A stretch of DNA of 64,000 bases, taken from contig JAEUJZ010000158.1 of NCBI GenBank assembly GCA_016794505.1, forward strand, positions 1-64,000, written 5' to 3'. The notes under the pieces were generated by a model, which was given only the letters and a program-made list of their open reading frames with translations, was not told the DNA's origin and ran no database searches. Origin of the DNA: Myxococcales bacterium. Its GTDB lineage: Bacteria; Myxococcota_A; Polyangia; Palsa-1104; JAEUJZ01. The translations under genes were made by a program, and so were the position numbers. Of the stretch, positions 38,656 to 46,872 are shown in pieces. Every line of letters begins with the position of its first letter. The first letter of the stretch is position 1.

Positions 38656-39186
38656 ATGTCCTATGTGTGGCAAACACGCCTTGGGCTGACGTTCGCGCTG
38701 CTGGCTCTAGGGCTGCGTGGGTCGGCTGCGGCCGATGAGCCATCCGGGCCGCTTGCCGCCATGCGCGAAGCCGCCGAAGCGCTGGCCGAGCTAGATCCTG
38801 CAACTCCCGCGGTGGGTGATGCCCTGCGACTACACAAGAGCACACCAAAGGCTGCACATGGCGAAGGTGGAAGTGCAGCAGCCAGCGCGGACGCTCTGCG
38901 TGCCGCGTTACGAGCGGCGGCACGCGAAGAAGTAGCGCGTGATCTGGCGGCAACCAATCCGCCGGGCCGCGGTGCAGGCATCGCAGCGGCCCGCGGCAAA
39001 GAAGGCAGCAGCGCAGGCACGGACAAAGAAGCGCGAGAGCAGGCGCGCGGCGCCGCCGTCCAAGCGCAGTCGGCCAAGGCTGTGGGCGTTCACCGCAACG
39101 TAGAGCTGCAGCGCGGCCTCGGCAACGGCAACAGCAATGGCAACGGCCGCTCGGCCCTAAATGCCGGGACAGGGCCCAGCAAGTAG
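38656..39186 (+). CDS. Small secreted Ala-rich protein of unknown function
   Basis: 176 aa. A signal peptide (about 1-25, ending GSAAA) precedes an alanine-rich, helix-forming region (about 35-150) with many charged residues and a glycine/asparagine-rich end (GLGNGNSNGNG). I recognise no family. It is the first gene of a run 38656-42791 with TPR protein, sensor kinase and regulator, with gaps of 9, 15 and 26 nt, so it is probably co-transcribed. A periplasmic signal or accessory protein for the kinase is one possibility, with no direct support. Confidence 0.55.
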   Translation: MSYVWQTRLGLTFALLALGLRGSAAADEPSGPLAAMREAAEALAELDPATPAVGDALRLHKSTPKAAHGEGGSAAASADALRAALRAAAREEVARDLAATNPPGRGAGIAAARGKEGSSAGTDKEAREQARGAAVQAQSAKAVGVHRNVELQRGLGNGNSNGNGRSALNAGTGPSK

Positions 39187-39195
39187 CGATCTCGC

Positions 39196-40014
39196 ATGCA
39201 GAGCGGGCACCTCTTTTCCTCACTCTCTGTGCTGTGCTGGGCGCTCTGCGCCGGGCCAGCGCACGCGCAGAGCGTTCGGTCAGAGCCCGCGCCAGCCGTC
39301 TCTCCATCAGCGCCTGCAGCATCGCTGGCCGAACACAAGAAGCCCGTCGAATCGACGGTTCAGCTGCAGCTTCTGGAAGGCGTGCGTCTGTTCCGCGCCG
39401 AGCGCTATGAAGATGCGCTGCGTGTCTTTCAACAGGTAAACACCGACGAGAAATCCACCGATATCGGTTTTTATTTGGGTATGGTTTTGCACAAGTTGGG
39501 GCGTCACAGTGCCGCTCTTATCGCCTTTCGCAGTACGCAGCGCAGTGGACTGCGCGAACCGGTCGCTGATTACTATGCCGCTGTCAGTTGTTATCGCTTG
39601 GGCATGAACACCCGAGCGCGTCGGGGGTTCGCATCCCTGGCCGCCGCAGCCAGTGGACCTGCGCCCGGTGTCCCCCCGCTGGGGCCGCGCCTGCAACAAG
39701 GGGCGCGCAACTTTCTTTCTGCGCTTCCGCCCAGTGCCGTCGAGACGGCCAGCGACGGCGGCAGTTCCTCGATTCACCTGCAGTACGAGCGAGCCCGACA
39801 AGCCGCCGAGCGCCTGCTCGCAAGCGATGATGCAGAAGGTGCGCTGGAGTGGCTCGATGAAGCGGGACAGATCCTGGAAGAAAGCCCCGACCCGCGCGAA
39901 CGAGCAGAGCACAGCGACGAGCTGCGCGCCCTTTTAAATCGACTGCGCAGCAAGCCGGGATCACATGTGCGCACGGCCGACGTGCAGGCCCTTGAGCAGC
40001 GCCTTGCCCACTAA
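39196..40014 (+). CDS. Secreted tetratricopeptide repeat protein
   Basis: 272 aa. A signal peptide (about 1-24, ending AHAQ) precedes at least two TPR units (about 55-130, LLEGVRLFRAERYEDALRVF, then FYLGMVLHKLGRHSAALIAF, then AAVSCYRLGMNTRARRGF) and a C-terminal helical pair near 200-250. TPR proteins scaffold complexes, so a periplasmic partner of the kinase encoded next is plausible. Lies 9 bp after the Ala-rich gene and 15 bp before the kinase. Confidence 0.65.
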   Translation: MQSGHLFSSLSVLCWALCAGPAHAQSVRSEPAPAVSPSAPAASLAEHKKPVESTVQLQLLEGVRLFRAERYEDALRVFQQVNTDEKSTDIGFYLGMVLHKLGRHSAALIAFRSTQRSGLREPVADYYAAVSCYRLGMNTRARRGFASLAAAASGPAPGVPPLGPRLQQGARNFLSALPPSAVETASDGGSSSIHLQYERARQAAERLLASDDAEGALEWLDEAGQILEESPDPRERAEHSDELRALLNRLRSKPGSHVRTADVQALEQRLAH

Positions 40015-40029
40015 AGCGGAGCCTCGTGA

Positions 40030-41340
40030 ATGAGACCGCGGGCCGCAGCTTGGTTGCTTCTGTCGGTGGTTGCCTTCTTGGTGATCAGCGCAGGGATCAG
40101 CCTGCGGCTTTTGCACGTTGGCCTGCAGGCGGTCAACGCAACGACTGAAGGTCGCCTGCGAGCCATCGGACAGACCGCAGTGCAAGCGGTGACGCGCGGG
40201 GCAGGCGCCGATTTTCTTTCGGGGATCAGTCGCGAAAACGAGCTGGAAGCGGCGTATCTGCTCGACGCGGCGCTGCGTCCGCTGGGAGAGCAAGGTGGGC
40301 TGTCGATTAGTTTGCTGCGCATCGATCCCGATCGCGCGCAGCGCGCACTGCAAGGTCAGGCCTCGGTGGGACCAGCCTATGGTCTAGAGGATGTTGAGCG
40401 ATCCAGCGATGGTGCAGTGGTGCTGGCCGGCTACTTTCCAGTGCCAGGATCCGCGCACCGTGTACTCGTCTTGGAAGCAGGCAGTGCGTTTGCCGCGCTG
40501 CCGACACGGCTGCGCGCTAGCGCCTATTCATCGGCCGCGGCTGCGGTGGCCTTGGCCGCGCTGTGCGTCGTGCTGGTCGTCCTCGGGCTGCGAGCTGCCA
40601 GGCACCAGGAAGCCTTGCGCACGGAAGCAGCGCGCGGGCAAGCGGTGCGCGAGATGGCAGCCATGGTGGCGCATGAGCTGCGCAATCCGCTGGGAACCAT
40701 CCGGGCTGGCGCCGAGCTTCTGGCTGAGCAAGCCGCGGACCCCACGCTGATTCACGACATCCTCGATGAAGTACGCCGCCTCAACGAGCTGACAACGCAG
40801 TTTCTGAACTTCGCCAAAGAGACGCCGCTTTCCATCGCAGAGCTAGATCTTCGCGAGCTGAGCGCTGAAGTCTGCGCGCATATGGCAAGGCAGCAAGCCC
40901 ACGTCGATGCGCTGCATATTGAGTGCGTCGGTGATCAGGCGGTGCGTTTGTATGGCGACCGCGATCGGCTGCGGCAAGTGCTGTTGAACCTGACGCAGAA
41001 CGCCGTGCAAGCCATGGATGGTCGCGGCGAGCTGCGCATCTCGACGCACGGCTTGCCAGACGGCGGTGGTGAACTGCGCGTCGCCGACAGCGGGCCAGGC
41101 ATCCGAGGGGAACAGCTGCGCGCGTTGTTCATGCCCTTTCGTACCACCAAACCCACGGGCACCGGCCTGGGCTTGGTGGTGTGTCGCCGCATCATCGAAC
41201 AGCACGGTGGCAGCATCGGTGTTGCCACGCCGGCCGTCGCAGAGTCCGCCGCTGAAAAGCAGCTATCGGGGGCCTGTTTCGTCATTCGCTTGCCCGCGCG
41301 GCCCCCAACCTCGACGAGCCAGGCCGCGTCGTCCGCCTAA
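40030..41340 (+). CDS. NtrB-type sensor histidine kinase
   Basis: 436 aa. Membrane helices at about 7-28 and 165-190 flank a periplasmic sensor region of about 135 residues with no family recognised. A HisKA domain follows with His near 215 (MVAHELRNPLGTIRAG) and an ATPase domain with NLTQNAVQAM, DSGPGIR and GTGLGLVVCRRI. This is the kinase subtype that pairs with NtrC-like regulators. It lies 26 bp before such a regulator. A signal in the periplasm is likely, given the sensor region and the secreted proteins around it. Confidence 0.9.
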   Translation: MRPRAAAWLLLSVVAFLVISAGISLRLLHVGLQAVNATTEGRLRAIGQTAVQAVTRGAGADFLSGISRENELEAAYLLDAALRPLGEQGGLSISLLRIDPDRAQRALQGQASVGPAYGLEDVERSSDGAVVLAGYFPVPGSAHRVLVLEAGSAFAALPTRLRASAYSSAAAAVALAALCVVLVVLGLRAARHQEALRTEAARGQAVREMAAMVAHELRNPLGTIRAGAELLAEQAADPTLIHDILDEVRRLNELTTQFLNFAKETPLSIAELDLRELSAEVCAHMARQQAHVDALHIECVGDQAVRLYGDRDRLRQVLLNLTQNAVQAMDGRGELRISTHGLPDGGGELRVADSGPGIRGEQLRALFMPFRTTKPTGTGLGLVVCRRIIEQHGGSIGVATPAVAESAAEKQLSGACFVIRLPARPPTSTSQAASSA

Positions 41341-41366
41341 CGTCACTTCTTGCCTTGTGAGCAACC

Positions 41367-42791
41367 ATGGGAAACATCCTGCTCTGTGATGACGAACCCA
41401 AGCTGAGCCGCATGCTGGGCACGGCCCTCACCGCAGCGGGTTATGCCGTGCAGCGTGTGGCCACCGGCCACGAGGCGATCAAGCGTGCGCAGAGCGATGC
41501 CCCCGATGTCGTGGTCACAGATCTGCGGCTTCCCGACATGGACGGCATCGAGGTGCTCAAGCGCGTGCGCGATGCCGCGAACCCACCGGATGTCATCGTC
41601 ATCACCGCGTACGCATCAACGGAAACCGCCGTCGAGGCCATGCGCCTGGGGGCCCACGATTACTTGATCAAGCCCTTTTCCATTGATGAGCTGCGCATCA
41701 AGCTTGCGCGCCTGCTCAGCCGTCGCGCGCTGCAGGAACAAAACGGTCAGCTGCAAGCGCAGCTCAGCATGATTCATCGCGCCGAGAGCTTGATTGGCAC
41801 CTCGGCTCGCATGCGCGAAGTGTTCGAACAGCTCAGTCAGGTTTCGACGACCGATGCCACGGTGCTTCTGCTAGGCGAAAGTGGGACGGGCAAGACGCTC
41901 TTGGCACGCGCTCTTCATCACCAGTCGCGCCGACACAGCGGCCCGCTGTGCGAAGTCCACTGCGCCGCACTGCCTGAGACCTTGCTCGAAAGCGAGCTGT
42001 TTGGTCATGAGCGCGGCGCCTTCACGGGCGCGATCGAGCAGCGCACCGGCCATGTCGAGCGCGCCGATCGAGGCACGCTTTTCCTCGATGAAATCGGCGA
42101 GCTGCCCGCGTCGATTCAAGTGAAGCTGCTGCGCTTTCTGCAAGATCGCCGCTTTTTTCGCGTCGGTGGCACCCAGGTTCGCTCGGTCGATGTGCGCTTC
42201 GTCTGCGCCAGCAACCGCGACCTTGCGCAGGCGGTGCGCGACCGCAGCTTGCGCGAAGATTTCTATTACCGCATCAACGTCTTTCCCATCGTGGTGCCCC
42301 CCCTGCGTGAGCGCAGCGATGACATTCCCGCGCTGGTAAACAGCTTTGTGCAGCGTCGGCACCGCGGGGCTCACGTGGCACTGGATGCCATGGAACTTCT
42401 GCAGCGCTATCCCTGGCCGGGCAACGTGCGCGAGCTAGAAAATGTCCTAGAGCGCGCCCTGATCTTGGCGGGAGGCGGAGGCTTCGTGGGCCCAGACAGC
42501 TGTGCCGAGCGCAGTTCCGTGACGATCCGCCTTTCGCATCTGCCACGCGTGCTCAGCGAACACGCGCGCCCGATCTTGCCCAGCAACCTGTTTCAGCCCG
42601 GCTTTTCCATCGACAACCTAGAGCGCGAGCTGATCCACGAAGCCCTGGCCCGCGCCTCGGGAAACAAGACCGAGGCCGCCAAGCTCTTGGGCATCACGCG
42701 GCGCCGCCTCTACTCGCGACTCAAGAGCATGGAGAACGATGTGCAAGGCGAAGAAGAGCCAGCCGGAACGCCTGGCCGCGATGCGATCTGA
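41367..42791 (+). CDS. NtrC-family sigma-54-dependent response regulator
   Basis: 474 aa. Receiver domain 1-120 with phospho-acceptor Asp52 (VVVTDLRLP) and Lys in LIKPFS. The AAA+ domain (about 143-375) has Walker A GESGTGKT near 171, the sigma-54-contacting GAFTGA near 217 and Walker B GTLFLDEIGEL. The C-terminal Fis-type helix-turn-helix is NKTEAAKLLGITRRRLYSRL near 434. All parts needed to activate sigma-54 promoters are present. It is the best candidate to bind the GTACC-N4-GGTAC sites at 37106, 38597 and 42802-42837, one of which follows its own gene. Confidence 0.93.
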   Translation: MGNILLCDDEPKLSRMLGTALTAAGYAVQRVATGHEAIKRAQSDAPDVVVTDLRLPDMDGIEVLKRVRDAANPPDVIVITAYASTETAVEAMRLGAHDYLIKPFSIDELRIKLARLLSRRALQEQNGQLQAQLSMIHRAESLIGTSARMREVFEQLSQVSTTDATVLLLGESGTGKTLLARALHHQSRRHSGPLCEVHCAALPETLLESELFGHERGAFTGAIEQRTGHVERADRGTLFLDEIGELPASIQVKLLRFLQDRRFFRVGGTQVRSVDVRFVCASNRDLAQAVRDRSLREDFYYRINVFPIVVPPLRERSDDIPALVNSFVQRRHRGAHVALDAMELLQRYPWPGNVRELENVLERALILAGGGGFVGPDSCAERSSVTIRLSHLPRVLSEHARPILPSNLFQPGFSIDNLERELIHEALARASGNKTEAAKLLGITRRRLYSRLKSMENDVQGEEEPAGTPGRDAI

Positions 42792-42801
42792 GTAAGCCGT
42801 T

Positions 42802-42837
42802 CCGTTTGGTACGCGGACCTGTACCAAACGGTACAGG
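42802..42837 (+). promoter_or_regulatory. Enhancer with one full palindrome and one half-site
   Basis: CCTGTACCAAACGGTACAGG at 42818-42837 is a perfect inverted repeat with a four-base centre. Just upstream, CCGTTTGGTACGCG (42802-42815) repeats one arm in the other orientation. Together they look like a paired enhancer, about 90-125 bp upstream of the predicted start of the sigma-54 promoter at 42901. It lies right after the NtrC-like gene and before the Cys-rich gene. Confidence 0.65.
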
Positions 42838-42900
42838 TGACACGAAAGAAGCACGTCTCTAGCGAGCGCGATCCAAGCGCATTTGCACACTTAGCTCGAC

Positions 42901-42916
42901 TGGCCTTGGTCTTGCT
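42901..42916 (+). promoter_or_regulatory. Predicted sigma-54 promoter of the Cys-rich gene
   Basis: TGGCCTTGGTCTTGCT shows GG at -24 and GC at -12 separated by ten bases. It resembles the promoter at 36989 (TGGCCTTGCGGTTGCA), sharing TGGCCTT and TTGC. The predicted transcript starts near 42927, only about 5 nt before the ATG at 42932, so translation would be nearly leaderless. Confidence 0.6.
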
Positions 42917-42931
42917 GCAGTTCTTTGCTTC

Positions 42932-44545
42932 ATGACGAACCACACCAGCAAAACCCAACACCTGTTTCGCATTCTCTGTCTGTGTACGGTCTTTCTATTC
43001 CTTCGCTGCGGCGGCTGCGATGGCACAACGACCGGCGGCGATCCGCCCATCGACGGCGATATGTCCGTCGGCATGTGCCTCGCGGATAGCACAAGCTGCG
43101 TCAATCACACCGACTGCTGCAGCGGCACCTGTGATCCGGGCACCAATACCTGTTCGACGGTCATGATGTCCTGTCTGAACTTCGGCCAGGCCTGCACCGA
43201 CAACGGCGCCTGCTGCTCGGGAATCTGCGATCCAAACAGCAAGACCTGTGGTCAGGCGTGCTTGCCGCAAGCGGCTACCTGCTCGGTGAATGCCGACTGC
43301 TGCTCGGGCACCTGCGACAACGCGACCAAGAAGTGTACGCAGCCGATTGCTTGCAAGCCCACCGGATCAACCTGCACCACAGGCGCCGAGTGCTGTGGCC
43401 TCAGCTGCAATGGCGGCATCTGCCAGGCCACCTGCACCAGCGACGGTATGAGCTGCACGACGGGCGGCCAGTGCTGCAGCGGTCTGTGCAGCGGCACGCC
43501 GATGGCCTGCCAGCCGATCAATCCCGGCGCGGGCTGCAAGTCCTCGGGCAATAGCTGCACCGTGAACACGGACTGCTGCTCGGGTCTGTGCGATCAGACG
43601 TCGAAGACCTGCCGCGCGGCGTCTTCGTTCTGCCGCCAGCGCAACGACATCTGCACGCAGAACAGCGACTGCTGCGAACAGAACTGTGTCAAGCCCGTGG
43701 GCAGCACAAACGGCGTCTGCCAGGCCCTGCCCACAAGTGGCGCGGGTGGCTGCAGCGTCGCTGGCACGCTGTGCCAGCAGTGTACTTGCTGCAGCGCGCT
43801 GTGCTTGGCCTACGCCGGAGGCCCCACCAAGGTCTGCCAGAACCCGCAAGGCTGCCACCCCACGGGCGACCTGTGTACCAAGAACAGCGACTGCTGCGGC
43901 TATGCCGGCAGCGGCCTGCCTGGCGACGGTCAGGTCTATTGTGAGAAGTCGGCTGGCTATGCCGTGGGCGTCTGCCGCAAGCCGACGGGCTGCAACCCGC
44001 AGGGCAACATCTGCAAGTACACCGGCACCGTGCAGGCCTGCGGCATCGCCCGCAACAACTGCTGCGACCAGCCCGGTGGCCCTGGCTCTTCCTGCAAGCT
44101 CGACGCGCAGGGCGTGCCGCGCTGCTATGGCATCAACTCGTGCCGCATGTCGGGCGAGACCTGCTCGAACACGGCCGACTGTTGCAACAACCTGGCCTGC
44201 ATCCCCGACGCGATGGGCATTCTCAAGTGCGGCAACATGGGCATGAAGTGCTCGCCTTCAGGTGGCTCGTGCAGCGTCGCGGCCGACTGCTGCACCGTCG
44301 GTGACAAGTGCATCACAGCCCCCGGATCGGTCCAGGGTATCTGCACGCCGCCTGCGACGCCTGACGGCGGTACTGCGGATGGCGGCACCGATGGCGGCAC
44401 CGCGCTCTGCGCCGAATACGGACAGGCCTGCCGCGTCGGTGGTACGCCGTGTTGCAACGGCGTGCAGTGCAGCAAGCCGGGTGGCTTCGGCGATCCCTGC
44501 GCCGCTGGGGACACCGACTGCACCTGCTACAAGCCCATTCCGTAG
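42932..44545 (+). CDS. Secreted cysteine-rich repeat lipoprotein
   Basis: 537 aa. A signal peptide (about 10-27) ends FLRCGGC, a possible lipoprotein site. The body is a chain of about ten short Cys repeats of the form C-x-x-x-x-x-C-CSG-x-C-x-x-x-x-x-x-C (for example NADCCSGTCDNATKKC), each of about 35-45 residues and likely held by disulfides. Similar repeats occur in Myxococcota surface proteins of unknown function. It ends in a Asp/Gly-rich linker and a final Cys-rich unit. Preceded by a sigma-54 promoter and an NtrC-type enhancer. Likely a secreted, surface-exposed product of this regulon. Confidence 0.75.
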   Translation: MTNHTSKTQHLFRILCLCTVFLFLRCGGCDGTTTGGDPPIDGDMSVGMCLADSTSCVNHTDCCSGTCDPGTNTCSTVMMSCLNFGQACTDNGACCSGICDPNSKTCGQACLPQAATCSVNADCCSGTCDNATKKCTQPIACKPTGSTCTTGAECCGLSCNGGICQATCTSDGMSCTTGGQCCSGLCSGTPMACQPINPGAGCKSSGNSCTVNTDCCSGLCDQTSKTCRAASSFCRQRNDICTQNSDCCEQNCVKPVGSTNGVCQALPTSGAGGCSVAGTLCQQCTCCSALCLAYAGGPTKVCQNPQGCHPTGDLCTKNSDCCGYAGSGLPGDGQVYCEKSAGYAVGVCRKPTGCNPQGNICKYTGTVQACGIARNNCCDQPGGPGSSCKLDAQGVPRCYGINSCRMSGETCSNTADCCNNLACIPDAMGILKCGNMGMKCSPSGGSCSVAADCCTVGDKCITAPGSVQGICTPPATPDGGTADGGTDGGTALCAEYGQACRVGGTPCCNGVQCSKPGGFGDPCAAGDTDCTCYKPIP

Positions 44546-44591
44546 CCCTGTGTCGGCCTTCCTCAAAGCCGGCTTCCCGCTCTCTCCTGGC

Positions 44592-44627
44592 GGCGCACCG
44601 CGGACCTTGTTTCCGACCCGGTGCGCC
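44592..44627 (+). terminator. Weak hairpin after the Cys-rich gene
   Basis: A perfect 9-bp GC-rich stem (GGCGCACCG / CGGTGCGCC) with an 18-nt loop lies about 47 nt after the stop at 44545. There is no U-rich run after it, so it could be a weak intrinsic stop or a processing site. It may limit read-through to the gene at 44770. Confidence 0.3.
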
Positions 44628-44769
44628 ATCCCTCTCTCTCCGCGCGCCCACGACAAGACCCCAATGCCTTGGCTTGTTTGCCAGCCAGCGCGGAATCGAC
44701 GCCGTGTTGCTCGTCTCGTTCAACACATCGCCCTGTCTTCATCGCGAGCCTGAACTGAAAGGAGAGCCT

Positions 44770-46200
44770 ATGTCCTTCCGAACCACGTCTTCCCGGTGTG
44801 TACCTCTGTCCTTGGTGTTGTCGCTACCGCTGGCGCTGCTCTCTGCGTGTAGCTCGGGCACGGTTGGCCCCGACCCATACGTTGGAAACTTCACGCCGGT
44901 AAAAGTCCCCGGCTGCACGGGTGTCTGCGCCGTCCGTACCGACTGCCCCGTCGAGCTGGGCGGCAACATGAAGATCCGCGGCACGGTCAACATCCCAGCC
45001 GGCAACCTGCCCGTGTACAACGCCCGCGTCTACATTCCGTTGGATGTCGTGCCGGCCAAGCCCATGACCGGGCCGGTCTGCGATCGCTGCAGCAATTCGG
45101 TGATCGCAGCCGCCCTCGCCACCACCAGCGCCGATGGCTCGTTCGAGCTCTCGGATGTGCCCGCAGGCGAAAACATTCCGCTGGTGATCAGCGTCGGCAA
45201 GTGGCAGCGCATCATCACCTTGCCCAAGGTCGAGCCCTGCGGCTCGCTGAACCTAAGCGCCGATCAGACCCGCCTGCCGCGCAACCAGTCGGAAGGCAAC
45301 ATTCCCAAGATCGCGCTGACCACAGGAGGCGCCGATGCCATGGAGTGCTTGTTGCGCAAGAACAAGCTGGGCCTCGATGACTCGGAGTTCACGCTGCCCG
45401 ACGGAACCGGCCGCGTAAACCTGTACGCCGGAGGCGGCTATACCGACACGATGAGCATGGCCCATCCCTCGACCAGCAAGCTGTCAGCGGGCTTCAACGG
45501 CGGCGCCGCCGCGGTCAGCTTGCCGTCCGTCAACCCGTGGTGGGATCAGGAACCCAACCTCAGCAAGTACGACATCGTTGTGATGTCCTGCGAAGGCGCC
45601 CCTAGCGCCAGCATGAAGAGCGCAAGCGCCAAGGCCGCGATCAAGAGCTATCTCGACAAGGGCGGTCGCGTCTTCGCATCGCACTATCACTCGGAATGGC
45701 TGCGGCAGGGCGTCGCTCCGCTCAACACCGTGGCCATGTTCAATGCCACGCTGACCGGCCCCGATCCCGGCGAAGCCACCATCGATGAAAGCTTCGACAA
45801 GGGCAAGGCGCTCGCCGACTGGCTGCAGCTTCCCAACGTCGCGGCCAGCGCCAAGCGCGGTGTGATTCCGATCACGCAGGCTCGCTACACCGTGCAGTCG
45901 ATCAACACCACGCAGGCCGTAAACGCGCGGCGCTGGGCGTACTACAAGCCCGCCACCGGGAACGAGCTAACGCAGTATTTCTCGTTCGATGCTCCGGTCG
46001 GGGCCATGCCCAATCAGCAGTGCGGACAGATGGTGTACACCGATCTGCACGTGTCGGCGGGCACCAACGGAGCGACGGAAGACGGTGCCGGTCCCGACTT
46101 CCCCAGCGGCTGCAAGTCGGGCTCGCTGTCGCCGCAAGAAAAGGCGCTGATCTTCATGCTCTTTGATCTCAGCAACTGCCTGAGCACACCCATTGGCTAA
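44770..46200 (+). CDS. Lipoprotein with carboxypeptidase-regulatory-like domain and amidotransferase-like fold
   Basis: 476 aa from the ATG at 44770 (GGAGAG upstream). The signal ends LLSACSSG (lipobox). An N-terminal beta-sandwich of the carboxypeptidase-regulatory type (about 50-150, IRGTVNIPAGNLPVYNARVY, TTSADGSFELSDVPAGENIP) is followed by a region recalling ThuA/glutamine-amidotransferase folds (about 230-470, YDIVVMSCEG, GGRVFASHYHSEW, VYTDLHVS). No catalytic triad is certain. Lies 224 bp after the Cys-rich gene; same-strand neighbours suggest a shared surface function. Confidence 0.65.
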   Translation: MSFRTTSSRCVPLSLVLSLPLALLSACSSGTVGPDPYVGNFTPVKVPGCTGVCAVRTDCPVELGGNMKIRGTVNIPAGNLPVYNARVYIPLDVVPAKPMTGPVCDRCSNSVIAAALATTSADGSFELSDVPAGENIPLVISVGKWQRIITLPKVEPCGSLNLSADQTRLPRNQSEGNIPKIALTTGGADAMECLLRKNKLGLDDSEFTLPDGTGRVNLYAGGGYTDTMSMAHPSTSKLSAGFNGGAAAVSLPSVNPWWDQEPNLSKYDIVVMSCEGAPSASMKSASAKAAIKSYLDKGGRVFASHYHSEWLRQGVAPLNTVAMFNATLTGPDPGEATIDESFDKGKALADWLQLPNVAASAKRGVIPITQARYTVQSINTTQAVNARRWAYYKPATGNELTQYFSFDAPVGAMPNQQCGQMVYTDLHVSAGTNGATEDGAGPDFPSGCKSGSLSPQEKALIFMLFDLSNCLSTPIG

Positions 46201-46227
46201 GCAACACGGGAAGGAAGGCACACGATC

Positions 46228-46797
46228 ATGCGCAAGGTATATGGACAGCTGTGGCTCGCAATCGGCGCGCTGCTTGTCGGCTGTGGCTCTGGTGTCTCGT
46301 CGGATGAACAGGCCCGACGCGCCTACCTAGGCCTCGATGCCTCGATCGATAAAGCCATCAATCTGGGCTTCGCTGGCTACAACGCCGCCAGCAGCGCCAA
46401 CATCCCGGCGCAGATGACGGCAGGTGCTGCCTCCGGCACGCTCAAGGTCACCGGCCAAGTGGATCAGGGATCCTCGCCCAACAAGAACATGCGCCTGGTT
46501 CCCGAATTCACCGCCTATTCCGACGACACCAAGCTGTTCTATCAGACGGTGGCGGGACAGCCGCAGTCCCTGACCATGCAGCTAAAGGGCATCCCCACCG
46601 GCACGCTCAGCGGCGATGCCACCTGGAACCTCGACATGACCGGCGAGCTCGCAGGCCCCGTCACCTTGACCCTGACCTTCACCGGCACCCTGCAAGCCGG
46701 CCCCGGTCAGACCGTCGAACGCAAGCCCGGCACGACCCGCATCACCGGCACCGCCAAGTCCGGCCCCGGCCTCTACACCATCGACGTCACACGCTAG
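46228..46797 (+). CDS. Small lipoprotein of unknown function
   Basis: 189 aa. Signal peptide with lipobox LVGCGSG near residue 19. The rest is beta-rich with Thr/Gly-rich strands (TWNLDMTGELAGPVTLTLTF). No family recognised. It starts 28 nt after the preceding lipoprotein gene and probably shares its transcript. It is the last gene of the plus-strand run; the Omp85-like gene converges on it. Confidence 0.6.
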   Translation: MRKVYGQLWLAIGALLVGCGSGVSSDEQARRAYLGLDASIDKAINLGFAGYNAASSANIPAQMTAGAASGTLKVTGQVDQGSSPNKNMRLVPEFTAYSDDTKLFYQTVAGQPQSLTMQLKGIPTGTLSGDATWNLDMTGELAGPVTLTLTFTGTLQAGPGQTVERKPGTTRITGTAKSGPGLYTIDVTR

Positions 46798-46872
46798 ATC
46801 ACGCCTCCCGCCGGGCTGGCAGCCGACCGGTACACTGCACTCAGTTGCCCCCACTCGTTCGGGCTCTCCCAG

